In this document: piece after piece, positions 1-9,086 of the stretch
Layout of the letters: each line of letters starts with the position of its first letter
Position numbering within the stretch: position 1 is the first letter of the stretch
Source of the DNA: JAJVID01 sp963743425
GTDB taxonomy: Bacteria > Acidobacteriota > Blastocatellia > RBC074
Assembly: GCA_963743425.1 (NCBI GenBank)
Contig: CAVUPU010000003.1
Location: forward strand, 186,001 to 250,000
Direction: 5' to 3'
DNA: 64,000 nucleotides
Position numbers and translations under genes: made by a program
Notes under the pieces: model-generated
Database searches by the model: none
What the model saw: the letters and a program-made list of their open reading frames with translations, nothing else
Told to the model about the DNA's origin: nothing

Positions 1-1329
1 GCGTTGAAGGCTCTGTCGCCGCAGGCCGCGATGAACGACACATGGCTCGGTGACGACTTCTTTCATCAGGGCGCCTTTCGGCTGAGTTACGGCTATGAGT
101 ACGTCTATGGTGTGGAAGGCGCAAACAACAGCAGGGATCCGAAGTTCGACAGGTACGACGTGTTCGAGTGGTATCTGAAGGCGGGCGCGCTGTCGAACTT
201 CCTCAAACCCACGCTGCCGACATGGAAGGATTTCATTGAGCACCCATCATTCGACAGTTTCTGGCAGGCGCGTTCGGCTTCGCATTATCTGAAAGACCCC
301 GTCGTGCCGACGCTGCACGTCATAGGTTGGTTCGATCAGGAGGATTTCTACGGCCCGGTGAAGACTTACGTCGCGCTGGAGAAGAACGACAAGCGGAAGA
401 ACAATTATGTGGTCATCGGCCCCTGGAATCACGGCGGTTGGCGAGGCGGCGACGGCGACAAGCTCGGCAATATCGAATTCAAAAACGCGACAGGCGTTTA
501 CTTCCGCGAAAAGATCGAAGCGCCCTGGTTCGCCTATCACCTCAAAGGCAAAGGCGCGCTCGATCAGCCCGAAGCCGTTACGTTCCAGACCGGCAGCAAT
601 GAGTGGAAGACTTACGGTCAGTGGCCGCCCGTCAACACCACCACTGAACGCAAGCTCTACTTCCACGCCAACGGCAAACTCTCTTTCGACTCGCCAACAG
701 ACACAAGTGAGAAAGCTTTTGATATCTACGTCTCCGACCCTGCCAATCCCATGCCTTATCGCCAACGGCCGATTGAGCGAACCTATTCGAGAGGCTCCGG
801 CTGGCGCACATGGCTGATGGAAGACCAGCGTTTCGCCAGCAATCGCCCCGACGTGTTGACCTGGGAGACTGAAGTATTGACCGACGACATCACTGTGTCA
901 GGCGAGATCATCGCGCAACTCTTCGCATCGACTTCGGGCACGGACAGCGACTGGGTCGTCAAGTTGATCGACGTCTACCCGCAGGAGTGGCCCGACAATC
1001 ACAAAATGGGCGGCTATCAGTTCATGGTCGCCGGAGAAGTGTTGCGCGGCAGGTATCACAAAGGCTTCGATAAGCCCGAACCGTTGATCCCCGGCAAGGT
1101 GACTGAGTTCAATATCGATCTCGTTCACAAGGACCACTGCTTCAAGAAGGGGCACAAGATCATGGTTCAGGTACAGAGCGCGTGGTTCCCGGTGATTGAT
1201 CGCAATCCGCAGAAATATGTCGAGAATATCTTCAAGGCGAAGGATTCGGATTACATCGCCGCGACACAGCGTGTCTACAGATCGAAGTCACACGCTTCGG
1301 GCGTTAAGTTGCCGGTTGTAACACGGTGA
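1..1329 (+). CDS. CocE/NonD family hydrolase, 3' part
   Basis: C-terminal 442 residues of an alpha/beta-hydrolase of the CocE/X-Pro dipeptidyl-peptidase S15 group, which cleaves acyl esters or peptide bonds. The 5' end lies outside the window, so the nucleophile serine is not seen. Visible are the likely acid (VIGWFDQEDF, about residue 105) and catalytic histidine (IGPWNHGGW, about residue 140). The second half (about residues 240-430) is the jelly-roll domain typical of the family, with TVSGEIIAQLFAST and SDWVVKLIDVYP. The reading frame is open from the first base and ends at TGA 1327-1329. The precise substrate cannot be told. Confidence 0.88.
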   Translation, partial: ALKALSPQAAMNDTWLGDDFFHQGAFRLSYGYEYVYGVEGANNSRDPKFDRYDVFEWYLKAGALSNFLKPTLPTWKDFIEHPSFDSFWQARSASHYLKDPVVPTLHVIGWFDQEDFYGPVKTYVALEKNDKRKNNYVVIGPWNHGGWRGGDGDKLGNIEFKNATGVYFREKIEAPWFAYHLKGKGALDQPEAVTFQTGSNEWKTYGQWPPVNTTTERKLYFHANGKLSFDSPTDTSEKAFDIYVSDPANPMPYRQRPIERTYSRGSGWRTWLMEDQRFASNRPDVLTWETEVLTDDITVSGEIIAQLFASTSGTDSDWVVKLIDVYPQEWPDNHKMGGYQFMVAGEVLRGRYHKGFDKPEPLIPGKVTEFNIDLVHKDHCFKKGHKIMVQVQSAWFPVIDRNPQKYVENIFKAKDSDYIAATQRVYRSKSHASGVKLPVVTR

Positions 1330-1359
1330 AGGCGCTCGGATTTCTACGGATGCGCAGGA

Positions 1360-2688
1360 TCACCGCGGATTATCCGTTTTATCGTTCTGCACGTTATTGA
1401 TAATGATGTCGCGCGAGCCGGAATCGAAGAGTTTCTTCGTCAGGTTCCCGAAAGCTTTGAATTCGACTGCAACGATCGCCTTCGCCTCGGCCGGGATCTC
1501 GACCCTGAATTCCTGCATTGACTTGCCCTTGTTGTAGACCCCTCTCCGGCTGTCATTGAGGAGAGGCGATCCGTTCTCGTCTTCGGCCGCCACCTCCAGA
1601 AGATAGCCGAATGGCGAGCGGCCTTCCAGCGTCACCACGATATGCGCCGATTGGCCCGGCGCGTAGCTTGTCTGGTCAAACTTGATCTCACTGATACGAA
1701 CGGAATCCTCCATTCTGAGAGCTTCAAGATCGAATTCGCCGGTGATGAGCGTTTTGCCGGAGGCGTCGGTGAGCGTGTAGTTGATTTTCGGCTCGATGAA
1801 ATCGTCCGGCAGTTTGAATTCAGCGCTGGCGCTGCCCTGAATGGTGATAGCCTGGCGCTCTTTGAACCCATTCGCGCTGACGCTGAGGCTGGCGTTGATG
1901 ATGGGCGCCGGCGCGATGATCTCGAAGGCGAGGACTATCGAGGCTGGCTCATCGGAGAATGGAGCCTCGATCTCGCCGATCGGCAGCGGGCTTGGCCGCT
2001 CGACCGCCAGAGGATTGATCTCGCTACTTTTCCCTCGGCGCGCGCGCTTGGCCGACGGCTTCTTGATCACAGCGACCTGCGGCTCGCTCGGCTGCTCAGG
2101 CGCCAGCATCGCTGGCTCGCCGACTTGTGGCTGGCTTTGTCGCCCGGCTGTCGGCGCCTGGGTCTCGGCCCCCCGCGATTGGCTGGGCCGCCCTGCAGCC
2201 AGCCTCGCCTTCACCGTCAATCCTTTTGCGACGGCCGGGGCCGTCGCGGCAGGAACGGGAGGAGTGGGCGCGGGAGGAGTCACCATAATTGGCGTCGCGT
2301 CGGCGCCGCGTTTGATGGGCGCGTTCTTGAGAAGAATGAGCGCTCCGGCCCGCTCATGGATCGAGAGCGTATACTGATCGCCTACGTCGCCCCGGGAATC
2401 GAGCGAGAAGAGTCGCGATTCTTGAGGAGCAAGCGTGAACTCAAACCTGGCGACTTCGGAATGCCGGTCGGGCGCGCCGAGACTGATCCGGGCCGCGCCG
2501 CGAATCTCTCGGACGCTGTCGGTGTTGGTCAGGCTGACCTGGAGTCGTCCCCCCAAGCTTTCAACAGCGCCGTCCACCACGGGATGGTTATTACGGCGAT
2601 TGTTATCGACGGGCTGTTGGGCGCGGACAATCTGCGCGCCAGCCACGAGCGCCGCCATTGCTACGAAAAGGTAACGGGACCGATTCAT
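1360..2688 (-). CDS. Exported proline-rich protein of unknown function
   Basis: 442 aa with an N-terminal signal peptide (MNRSRYLFVAMAALVAGAQ, cleavage near VRAQQ). Residues about 35-125 look beta-rich. A long low-complexity Pro/Ala/Ser/Gln linker follows (about 130-230), with a basic patch KKPSAKRARRGK. The C-terminal half (about 245-425) looks like two Ig-like or invasin-type beta domains. No enzyme motif is visible. It starts 9 bp after the stop of the exported rhodanese gene, so the two are probably cotranscribed and both act outside the cytoplasm. I do not recognise the family. Confidence 0.75.
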   Translation of the reverse strand: MNRSRYLFVAMAALVAGAQIVRAQQPVDNNRRNNHPVVDGAVESLGGRLQVSLTNTDSVREIRGAARISLGAPDRHSEVARFEFTLAPQESRLFSLDSRGDVGDQYTLSIHERAGALILLKNAPIKRGADATPIMVTPPAPTPPVPAATAPAVAKGLTVKARLAAGRPSQSRGAETQAPTAGRQSQPQVGEPAMLAPEQPSEPQVAVIKKPSAKRARRGKSSEINPLAVERPSPLPIGEIEAPFSDEPASIVLAFEIIAPAPIINASLSVSANGFKERQAITIQGSASAEFKLPDDFIEPKINYTLTDASGKTLITGEFDLEALRMEDSVRISEIKFDQTSYAPGQSAHIVVTLEGRSPFGYLLEVAAEDENGSPLLNDSRRGVYNKGKSMQEFRVEIPAEAKAIVAVEFKAFGNLTKKLFDSGSRDIIINNVQNDKTDNPR

Positions 2689-2697
2689 CAGTTCATC

Positions 2698-3171
2698 CTA
2701 CACTTTCGGCTTTGATTCCATCTGGCCACCGGCTTTCAGCCACGCCTGCCATCCGCCTTTCAAAACGCGCACGCGCTTGAAGCCCGCATCCAGGAGGACC
2801 TGCGCTGCGCGGACGCTTATTTCGTCACTAGGGCAGGCGCAGTATGTAACGATCTCTCTGTCGCGGGGAAGGTCCTTGAACGGCGCGAAGCCGAGCCGGT
2901 AACTGAGTCTCCTGGCTTTCATGTGGATGGCGCCTTTGATCTTGCTGGGGCTGTCAATGAAAGAGCCGGTCGCCCGGAGGTCAATGATCATCACCAGCTC
3001 GTTTTTGGTAAGTTTGGCCTTCAGCTCTTCAGCCGTTATCCGCTCGATCTCTCTTGTCTGTTCAGGCTTGGCTTGAGTGGGAGCCTGCGCTCCGCTGGCC
3101 CTGCCGTTGGCCATCGCCATTCCAATCAAGAAGAACACGCAAACTGCTATCGCCCATTTTCTGAAGCTCAT
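2698..3171 (-). CDS. Exported rhodanese-like domain protein
   Basis: 157 aa: signal peptide (about 1-28, AVCVFFLIGMAMANGRASG) followed by one rhodanese domain (about 42-150), a fold that transfers sulfane sulfur through an active-site cysteine. The active-site loop reads VTYCACPSDEIS, so a Cys is present at the expected place after the fourth strand. The end KGGWQAWLKAGG is the usual rhodanese C-terminal signature. The ATG at 3171 has a GGGAGATG-type ribosome site upstream. It forms a two-gene unit with the exported protein downstream. The physiological sulfur donor is unknown. Confidence 0.88.
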   Translation of the reverse strand: MSFRKWAIAVCVFFLIGMAMANGRASGAQAPTQAKPEQTREIERITAEELKAKLTKNELVMIIDLRATGSFIDSPSKIKGAIHMKARRLSYRLGFAPFKDLPRDREIVTYCACPSDEISVRAAQVLLDAGFKRVRVLKGGWQAWLKAGGQMESKPKV

Positions 3172-3244
3172 CTGCTCATCTCCCGAATATGGATTTCCGG
3201 AAAAAGAATATCAGCCGCGAATAAACGCGAATGAACACGAATTT

Positions 3245-4033
3245 CTACCGCATTGCCTTGGCTTTGCCGCCGTGAACTATCCTCGGGGGCGGCGTCGGGT
3301 TGTAACTGCGCGGATCGTACCAGGCGTATTTCGCTCCGTTGTAATAGAGGAATCCGTGTCGCTCATCGATGGACTGCGCGATCACGTCGCCCCAGATGTG
3401 CGGCAATCTCTCCTCATTCCCGGCCCAGACGATCTGCTTACGCGCCTGGGTTTCCATCTTGGCGCCGGCGGCGTCCTTCAGCACGTAAGTTTGAGTGGCC
3501 TGCGAGTCCCGCCACCCTTTTGATTGAAACCCGTGAATGACCGCCAGCAGATGATCTCCTGCGTCGACGAGAACCCGCCGCCGCCTTGCCATTTCAGCGT
3601 GAATCTCAGGATAAGGCGCTCCTTTCGGAGCGGGCTTGGCGATCCGGATCGGCTCCACGAGGATCCAGGGCGCCAGTTCATCGTTGATCTCCGAGATTTT
3701 GCTCTGCGCAGGCTTCACTGCCACAGCCAGATCCTGCGAGATGTCCCCGTTGAAGTCGCCAACGATGAAATAGGGGTTTCGGTCGGTCTCGATGTCAACA
3801 GCGCCTTTGAACAGACGTTCAATCGCGTGTTTGACTTCCGCAGGTTCAGGCGCCGGAAGGTTGGACATGCTCCCGGCCGTCGCTGCGACCGGAGTCGGTT
3901 TTGTTTCAGGAGGCGGCGGTTCCTCTTTCATCAGCGGTGGCGCCTGCCTGGCGCAACAAGGTGAAAGGATGCACGCTCCTGCGATGAACAACAGACAGGC
4001 CAATTCAGACGGTTTGCGCAAGATGCTTAACAT
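3245..4033 (-). CDS. Putative lipoprotein of unknown function
   Basis: 262 aa beginning with a hydrophobic segment that ends at Cys residues (LLFIAGACILSPCCARQ), resembling a lipoprotein signal although the lipobox is imperfect. A Pro/Glu-rich linker (about 33-65) precedes a mixed alpha/beta region containing NPYFIVGDFNGDISQDLAVAV, reminiscent of FG-GAP/VCBS-like segments (GDFNGD). This suggests an extracytoplasmic binding or scaffold role. It lies between the rhodanese pair and the cytochrome gene, separated from the latter by a strong hairpin. Confidence 0.7.
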   Translation of the reverse strand: MLSILRKPSELACLLFIAGACILSPCCARQAPPLMKEEPPPPETKPTPVAATAGSMSNLPAPEPAEVKHAIERLFKGAVDIETDRNPYFIVGDFNGDISQDLAVAVKPAQSKISEINDELAPWILVEPIRIAKPAPKGAPYPEIHAEMARRRRVLVDAGDHLLAVIHGFQSKGWRDSQATQTYVLKDAAGAKMETQARKQIVWAGNEERLPHIWGDVIAQSIDERHGFLYYNGAKYAWYDPRSYNPTPPPRIVHGGKAKAMR

Positions 4034-4065
4034 AATTCAAGCTGGGTCGGAACAACTGTCGGATC

Positions 4066-4100
4066 AGAGGCTCGCCAATTATGGACATTGGCGAGCCTCT
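4066..4100. terminator. Hairpin, probable terminator of the cytochrome gene
   Basis: Perfect 13-bp inverted repeat (AGAGGCTCGCCAA ... TTGGCGAGCCTCT) with a 9-nt loop, placed between the stop of the di-haem cytochrome gene (4140) and the start of the lipoprotein gene (4033), both on the minus strand. No clear U-tract is seen, so it may act as a transcript-end hairpin rather than a classic intrinsic terminator. Confidence 0.5.
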
Positions 4101-4139
4101 GGGGCTTTGGTTCACTCGCTCATCTTTAAATCAGCGACT

Positions 4140-5429
4140 TCAGAGTGACCGCAGGAACGCGATGACGTCCGCCCTTTGGGAGGAAGACAAGGCGTTAAAG
4201 TTGTTTCTTGCGAAGGTGCCGCCGACGCCTGCGTGGCGCTGAATCGCCTCATTGAAGGTGAGCGACAGTCCATCGTGCATCAACTCAGGCCGCGTGCGTA
4301 CTCCCCACAGCGGGGGCGTGCGCACCATGTTCCTCGTGCCATTGCCGCCGTTCTGGACTATCCCATCGCCTGTTCCAATATCATGTAATAGGAAGTCGGC
4401 GAACGGGCGGATTCTCTCATCACCGAGAACCGCCGGAACCACGAAGGCGCCACCGTTGATCAAGGTGCCGGCCGGGGCGGTGACTATTGAGGGAGTGTGG
4501 CAGATTGAGCACGATATTTGCGTAAACAGAATCTCCCCACGAGCGGCGGCCGCGGTGATGGCGCCTCGGCCCGGCGCACTGGTGGCTCTCATGAAATTGG
4601 CGAACGCCTCCACATCGGCGCCGTCGTCTTCAGGGTCAGCGACCAGATCAAACGCCGCGACCGATTGACCAAGAGAGTTGTTCTCCACCGTTCCCCCGTT
4701 GCCGTCGAAGGGATTGGTGATACCCATTTCGTTGAGGTAGGCGTCGCCGGAGAAGGACTGCAAACTGGCGTGTTGGTCCTTCCACCCGAACCGACCGATG
4801 CGCAGCGTGTTGTTGGCTTCAACCACCGGAACATTGATGATGGTACCCTGGAAGCCTGACGGCTGGGAGTTGCGAATGGCTGTGAGTGTGGAATTGGCGA
4901 TGCACTCCACGAAGCCGTCGCCGATGACATTGAGGGTGGTGCGGAAAGTCCTGATGTTTTCGAGCGGGGCGTTGTCCAGGCGCTCCTGGATGGCGGCCGC
5001 GACCGCCCGCAGTTGGATCAGAGATTGCCCGCCCGGAGGGTTGACAAAGACGCCGCCGGACAGATGCCCGGCCCTCAGCTCCCGGATCTGACTGATGCCG
5101 CCGACCTCCGGGTTCTGGTGACAATCGCCGCATCCCGGGGCGTTGTAGGTAGGCCCCAGTCCGTCATCCGGAGTTTCAAGCTCATCGAAGATGAACAGGT
5201 TGTCCTCGAACGACCGGTTCGGAACCGGCTCTCCCTCGCACTCATCTATGGGAGTGCCCCTGGCGCCGAGCCCATTGAACAGGTCGTCGGTGAGGCGGTT
5301 CAGATCAGTTGTGGGCGCTTCTTGTATTCCAGTTTGGAAGAAACCCTTGACGGAATTCGGCAATGTCGCTGTGAGAACGAGCGCCGCTACCGTAAAGAGC
5401 ATTATGACTATAAGCTTCAGTGACTTCAT
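4140..5429 (-). CDS. Exported di-haem cytochrome, DHOR-type putative peroxidase/oxidoreductase
   Basis: 429 aa with a signal peptide (LIVIMLFTVAALVLTATLPNS). Two c-type haem motifs are present: CGDCH (about residue 100) and CSICH (about residue 310). Spacing and flanking sequence (GPTYNAPGCGDCHQNPEVGG; PPLWGVRTRPELMHDG near the C-terminus) match the di-haem oxidoreductase family related to cytochrome c peroxidases and 'thiol oxidoreductases'. It should act in the periplasm as a peroxide or redox enzyme. The gene stands alone, ending at a hairpin. The substrate cannot be assigned. Confidence 0.88.
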   Translation of the reverse strand: MKSLKLIVIMLFTVAALVLTATLPNSVKGFFQTGIQEAPTTDLNRLTDDLFNGLGARGTPIDECEGEPVPNRSFEDNLFIFDELETPDDGLGPTYNAPGCGDCHQNPEVGGISQIRELRAGHLSGGVFVNPPGGQSLIQLRAVAAAIQERLDNAPLENIRTFRTTLNVIGDGFVECIANSTLTAIRNSQPSGFQGTIINVPVVEANNTLRIGRFGWKDQHASLQSFSGDAYLNEMGITNPFDGNGGTVENNSLGQSVAAFDLVADPEDDGADVEAFANFMRATSAPGRGAITAAAARGEILFTQISCSICHTPSIVTAPAGTLINGGAFVVPAVLGDERIRPFADFLLHDIGTGDGIVQNGGNGTRNMVRTPPLWGVRTRPELMHDGLSLTFNEAIQRHAGVGGTFARNNFNALSSSQRADVIAFLRSL

Positions 5430-5852
5430 GTGTGTTCCTCCTATGATTTGGGCTCACTGCGGCCCAATCGAAGAAAGGTTGATTCTTGAGGCTGGCCTGA
5501 TTGCAGAGTATCGTTACTTGAAGGGAGCCGGCATTCTAATGACCTGGTGAACTTAAGCGCAGGGATATCACACGCATTCATCAGGCAAGTAACGAGGGGA
5601 TAGACCTGCCTGCATTCACGATGAGGGGCAATGTTGTTGTTTGTTGTTTAAGGAAACCGCTTTCCTTTTATTGTGAGAGCGACGAAACTTCCCGCGGTGA
5701 TGGCCGCGTCAAGCGATTACCGAGACCAGACCGCGCACGGTTAAAGAAAGTGAAATACTATTGCCGATAGTATTTACGAATACACCAAGGAAGACACCTG
5801 GTCCGATCACCGACTTCAACCCTTAGCTAGCGCGATTATTGAGGGAAAGCTT
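5430..5852. other. Intergenic region without a gene
   Basis: About 420 bp between two divergent genes (cytochrome on minus, carotenoid gene on plus). I see no convincing ORF. It should contain the cytochrome promoter on the minus strand; GGAGGAACACAC lies just upstream of the cytochrome ATG as a ribosome site. A short hairpin, AAGGAAA-CCGC-TTTCCTT, lies near 5650-5667. Confidence 0.5.
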
Positions 5853-5881
5853 TTGTGTAAAGTATTGCGTATTTCTATACA
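5853..5881 (+). promoter_or_regulatory. Candidate sigma-70 promoter of the carotenoid gene
   Basis: TTGTGT (5853-5858), a 17-nt spacer, and TATACA (5876-5881) make a near-consensus housekeeping promoter. Transcription would start near 5888. This argues that the ATG at 5882 is not the translation start and that the downstream ATG at 5990 is used, leaving a leader of about 100 nt. The two boxes also form an imperfect inverted repeat (TTGTGTA/TATACAA). Confidence 0.5.
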
Positions 5882-5989
5882 ATGGGCAAAAGATACTCGC
5901 CGTTAATAGAACTGTCAACTAGATCTGTGGAAAATCTCCGGCGCAATCAGCGGATTAATCTGACGACCATTTTGCCCTACAGCGAACTC

Positions 5990-6799
5990 ATGATTCATTT
6001 TTTCGAGTTGCTAATTTCGACCATAGCCTATCGCCCCTATGTTTTCATTTTCTTCGCCTGCTATCTCTTTCTGGCAATCACACACATCGGCTGGCGTCGA
6101 GCGGCGCTCTACACGGCGGTCGCCTACGGGGTCGCGTTCCTGTGCGAGTGGAGTTCGGCCGTGGCCGCGACGGGGTTTCCGTTCGGTCTCTACTATTACA
6201 TTGATCGAACCAGCCATCGTGAGCTGTGGATCGCCGGTGTGCCGTTTATGGACTCGCTCTCGTTCACGTTCCTCTCTTACGTCAGTTGGGAACTGGCGAC
6301 GACCCTGCTGGGTCGCTTGAAGGCGAGCTGGCGCGATGTTCAGGCAATGAATAGCGGCGAGACGCGGAATCGCTGGTCAACCGCGGCCCTCGCCGCATTC
6401 CTGATGATGTATCTCGACATCATCATCGATCCCGTGGCGCTGCGCGGCGACCGCTGGTTCCTGGGCAAGATTTATTACTACCCCGACGGCGGAAGCTATT
6501 TCGGAGTCACAATCGCCAATTTCCTCGGCTGGTATTTCGTCTGTTTCGTGATCGTCCGCCTTTTCGTGGCGCTCGACAGAGTGATCTTCGCAAACTCTTC
6601 GGGCTTAAAGGATGGCGTCCGAATCTACCGCTACAAGGCGTTGGGGCCTGTCGGGCTATATTTCGGGGTGCTCGGGTTCAATCTCTTCATGACGTTCTGG
6701 ATTGGCGAGCGCGAGCTTGGAATCGTGGGGGTGATTATTGTTTTGCCGCTGATCGTGATGATCACGCTCGCGCTCGGTAGGGCCGTATCAGATCAGTAG
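5990..6799 (+). CDS. CruF/DUF422-type carotenoid biosynthesis membrane protein
   Basis: About 269 aa from the ATG at 5990. The open frame runs back to 5882, but a promoter overlaps that start and residues 1-36 look non-membranous. It is a polytopic membrane protein of the carotenoid hydratase family (CruF/bisanhydrobacterioruberin hydratase-like), which adds water to psi-ends of acyclic carotenoids. Family signatures seen: FLCEWSSAVAATGFPFGLYY, WIAGVPFMDSLSFTFLSYVS, and YLDIIIDPVALRGDRWFLG. No other carotenoid gene is adjacent. A 41-bp palindrome follows immediately. Confidence 0.82.
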   Translation: MIHFFELLISTIAYRPYVFIFFACYLFLAITHIGWRRAALYTAVAYGVAFLCEWSSAVAATGFPFGLYYYIDRTSHRELWIAGVPFMDSLSFTFLSYVSWELATTLLGRLKASWRDVQAMNSGETRNRWSTAALAAFLMMYLDIIIDPVALRGDRWFLGKIYYYPDGGSYFGVTIANFLGWYFVCFVIVRLFVALDRVIFANSSGLKDGVRIYRYKALGPVGLYFGVLGFNLFMTFWIGERELGIVGVIIVLPLIVMITLALGRAVSDQ

Positions 6800-6800
6800 A

Positions 6801-6913
6801 CCAAGAAACATTTTCCATTTTCCATATTACATTTGTCATTTGTCATTGCAGAAGATCATCTCAGGCGATGGCAAATGACAAATGTAATATGGAAAATGGA
6901 AAATGTTTCTGGT
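6801..6913. repeat. Long palindrome, family 3 copy A (bidirectional terminator position)
   Basis: Arms of about 41 bp with one or two mismatches, rich in TTTTCCAT / CATTTGTCATTTG, around a loop of roughly 30 nt. It sits exactly between the 3' ends of two convergent genes (stops at 6799 and 6928). A related palindrome occurs at 60574-60672 between rfbB and rfbA, so this is a dispersed repeat, not a gene-specific terminator. Confidence 0.85.
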
Positions 6914-6927
6914 CTGCTTCTTTCCGC

Positions 6928-8001
6928 TCAGAAGCCATGCCCTTTGGTATTGAGCTTGACCCGCAGCAGGGCGGTGTTAGCCGTGATGTAGAGCGTCGAG
7001 CCGTCGCCGCCCCAGGCCACGTTTGCGGTCGGCACGCCGGTATCGAAGGTCCCCAGATGCTTGCCTTCGGGCGAAAATACGAGAACGCCGCCGGGCCCGG
7101 TGGCGAAGAGATAGCCGTCTTTATCCACCTTCATTCCGTCGGGCAATCCGGGGCGCTTCTCCCTGGCCCACGGCGTCGCGTCGAAGAAGACCTTTCCGTT
7201 CGCGATCGTTCCGTCGGGCTGCGCATCGTAAACCATCCAGATCGCCTTGTCGGGGTCGGACGACGCGACATATAGTTTCTTTTCGTCCGGCGAGAGCGCG
7301 ATTCCGTTGGGACGCGTGACCTCTTTGGTCAAGAGGGTCAGCTTGCCGTCTTTTGACAGGCGATAGACGCCGCAGAAATCCAGTTCGCGCGCCGGATCGT
7401 TCATCTGTTTCGGCAAACCGTAAGGCGGATCGGTGAAGTAGAGATCGCCGTTCGATTTGTAGACCAGGTCGTTCGGGCTGTTCAGACGTTTGCCGTTGTA
7501 TTTGTCCGCCAGCGTCGTTTTGGTTTTGCCGTCGCCTTCGAGCCGCGAGACGCGCCGGTCGCCATGCTCGCAAGCGACCAGGCGGCCTTCGGAATCATAG
7601 GTCAATCCGTTCGTGCCTGGTTCGTATCCGGTAAATGGCTCTTTGCCCGTGTAACCGGCGGGTTGCATAAAGACGCTTTCGCCCTTGCCCTCCTGCCATT
7701 TGATGATCGCGTTGTTGGGGATGTCGGAAAAGAGCAGATAGCCTTCTTTTCGGTTCCAGACCGGCCCTTCAGTCCATTTGTGCCCGTCGACGAGCTTCTC
7801 GACCCTGGCGTCTGCGGGGACAAGTCTGTCGAAGGCCGGGTCGAGGCGGACGATTTTGGCCGCGGAATCCGATTCGGTTGGGGCGGAAGTCGCAGCCGGT
7901 TTATTGTCTGAAGTGTTAGCGGCCATCGGCGCGTTCGAGCAGGAAGCGAGGACAATAGCGAAGGGCGCGGCGATCAAAGACACGTGCGGGAATCTCTTCA
8001 T
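6928..8001 (-). CDS. SMP-30/gluconolactonase-like lipoprotein
   Basis: 357 aa. The N-terminus is a lipoprotein signal with lipobox LASC (residues about 18-21). A Thr/Ser/Pro-rich spacer is followed by a six-bladed beta-propeller of the SMP-30/gluconolaconase/LRE family, with YDSEGRLVACEHGDRRVSRL, LNSPNDLVYKSNGDLYFTDP (the metal-ligand Asn/Asp region) and GIALSPDEKKLYVASSDP. These enzymes hydrolyse sugar lactones in a metal-dependent way. The ATG at 8001 is preceded by AGGAGAG. The lipid anchor places it in the cell envelope. Confidence 0.9.
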   Translation of the reverse strand: MKRFPHVSLIAAPFAIVLASCSNAPMAANTSDNKPAATSAPTESDSAAKIVRLDPAFDRLVPADARVEKLVDGHKWTEGPVWNRKEGYLLFSDIPNNAIIKWQEGKGESVFMQPAGYTGKEPFTGYEPGTNGLTYDSEGRLVACEHGDRRVSRLEGDGKTKTTLADKYNGKRLNSPNDLVYKSNGDLYFTDPPYGLPKQMNDPARELDFCGVYRLSKDGKLTLLTKEVTRPNGIALSPDEKKLYVASSDPDKAIWMVYDAQPDGTIANGKVFFDATPWAREKRPGLPDGMKVDKDGYLFATGPGGVLVFSPEGKHLGTFDTGVPTANVAWGGDGSTLYITANTALLRVKLNTKGHGF

Positions 8002-8113
8002 AATCTCTCCTATGGGTTTGAGGCGCTGGTACTGTACCAGTTTTCGGAATCGCGGCGCGAATTCTAAACCATCAGACGCGGTTTCTCACGGAAACGAGGT
8101 AAAATTGACGGTG

Positions 8114-8890
8114 ATGAAATCACTTCGAGTCACAATCCGAATCCCGGCTTTAATTTTGGTGACTGCCGTTCTGTTTCTACTCTGGTGGATTGGCAAATAT
8201 CCGGCCGCGCCTTTCAAAGGGATCAGGCGGCGATGGCGGAGGATTATGTTGAGCGCCTGGGGGCGATCGTCCGCCGCGATCATGGGAATGCGCGTAGTGA
8301 CGGCCGGCGAGCCTCCGCGGCCTCCGTTCCTTCTGGTCTCGAACCATCTGAGTTACGTTGACATCATCGCCTATGCCGCGCGCCTGGGGTGTGTCTTCAT
8401 TTCCAGAGGAGACGTCGCCGATTGGCCCGGCATAGGGCTGGTGGCTCGCGGCGTCGGCACGATCTTTATCAACCGCGAAAAGTTGCAGGACATCCCGCGA
8501 GTGGTCGGAGAGATAAATCATGCGCTGGATGAGGGGTTGGGCGTGGTTCTCTTCCCTGAAGGCGGCAGCGGCGCGGGCGACCGTGTTCTGCCGTTTCATC
8601 CGTCGTTGCTCGAACCGGCGGCCAAGGCGAACTATCCGGTCTCTTACGCCGCGATCAGTTATCGGACCGGGCCGGATGAGCCGCCGGCCTATTTGACGAT
8701 AAACTGGTGGGAGGACGTGACATTCGGACGCCATGCCAGGGAACTGTTGAAACTGTCCAGGTTCGAAGCGTTCATCACATTCGGCTCGCACGCAATCAGG
8801 TCTGATGACCGCAAGGCGCTGGCGAAGAGTCTGTGGAGCGCCGTCAATGATCAATTTGTCCCGATGGTCGATTCAGTAGATTTCAAGTGA
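8114..8890 (+). CDS. 1-acyl-glycerol-phosphate acyltransferase family (PlsC-like)
   Basis: About 258 aa from ATG 8114; the frame is open further upstream, but that part overlaps the start of the divergent lipoprotein gene. One N-terminal membrane anchor (IPALILVTAVLFLLWWIG) precedes the catalytic motif NHLSYVD (H-x4-D), the substrate-binding patch GTIFINRE, and FPEGGSG, a variant of the usual FPEGTRS. Family members move an acyl chain onto lysophosphatidate or similar acceptors at the inner membrane. The Gly-Ser variant may indicate a non-standard acceptor. Confidence 0.87.
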   Translation: MKSLRVTIRIPALILVTAVLFLLWWIGKYPAAPFKGIRRRWRRIMLSAWGRSSAAIMGMRVVTAGEPPRPPFLLVSNHLSYVDIIAYAARLGCVFISRGDVADWPGIGLVARGVGTIFINREKLQDIPRVVGEINHALDEGLGVVLFPEGGSGAGDRVLPFHPSLLEPAAKANYPVSYAAISYRTGPDEPPAYLTINWWEDVTFGRHARELLKLSRFEAFITFGSHAIRSDDRKALAKSLWSAVNDQFVPMVDSVDFK

Positions 8891-9086
8891 TAGAGATTCA
8901 TCCACGAATGAACACGAACGAATTCGTGGCTGAAATTCTTTTTCCTGGCGGAGGCCTCTTCGGCTTTCAGCTAATTGCGACCTGTGCAATAATGCGGCGC
9001 GCTCAATAATCAATAAAACAATCTCTTTACTTCACCAACGCCTGCTGCCTTAAGACCATTCCCCGCTAATTTTCAAACGGAGAGTT

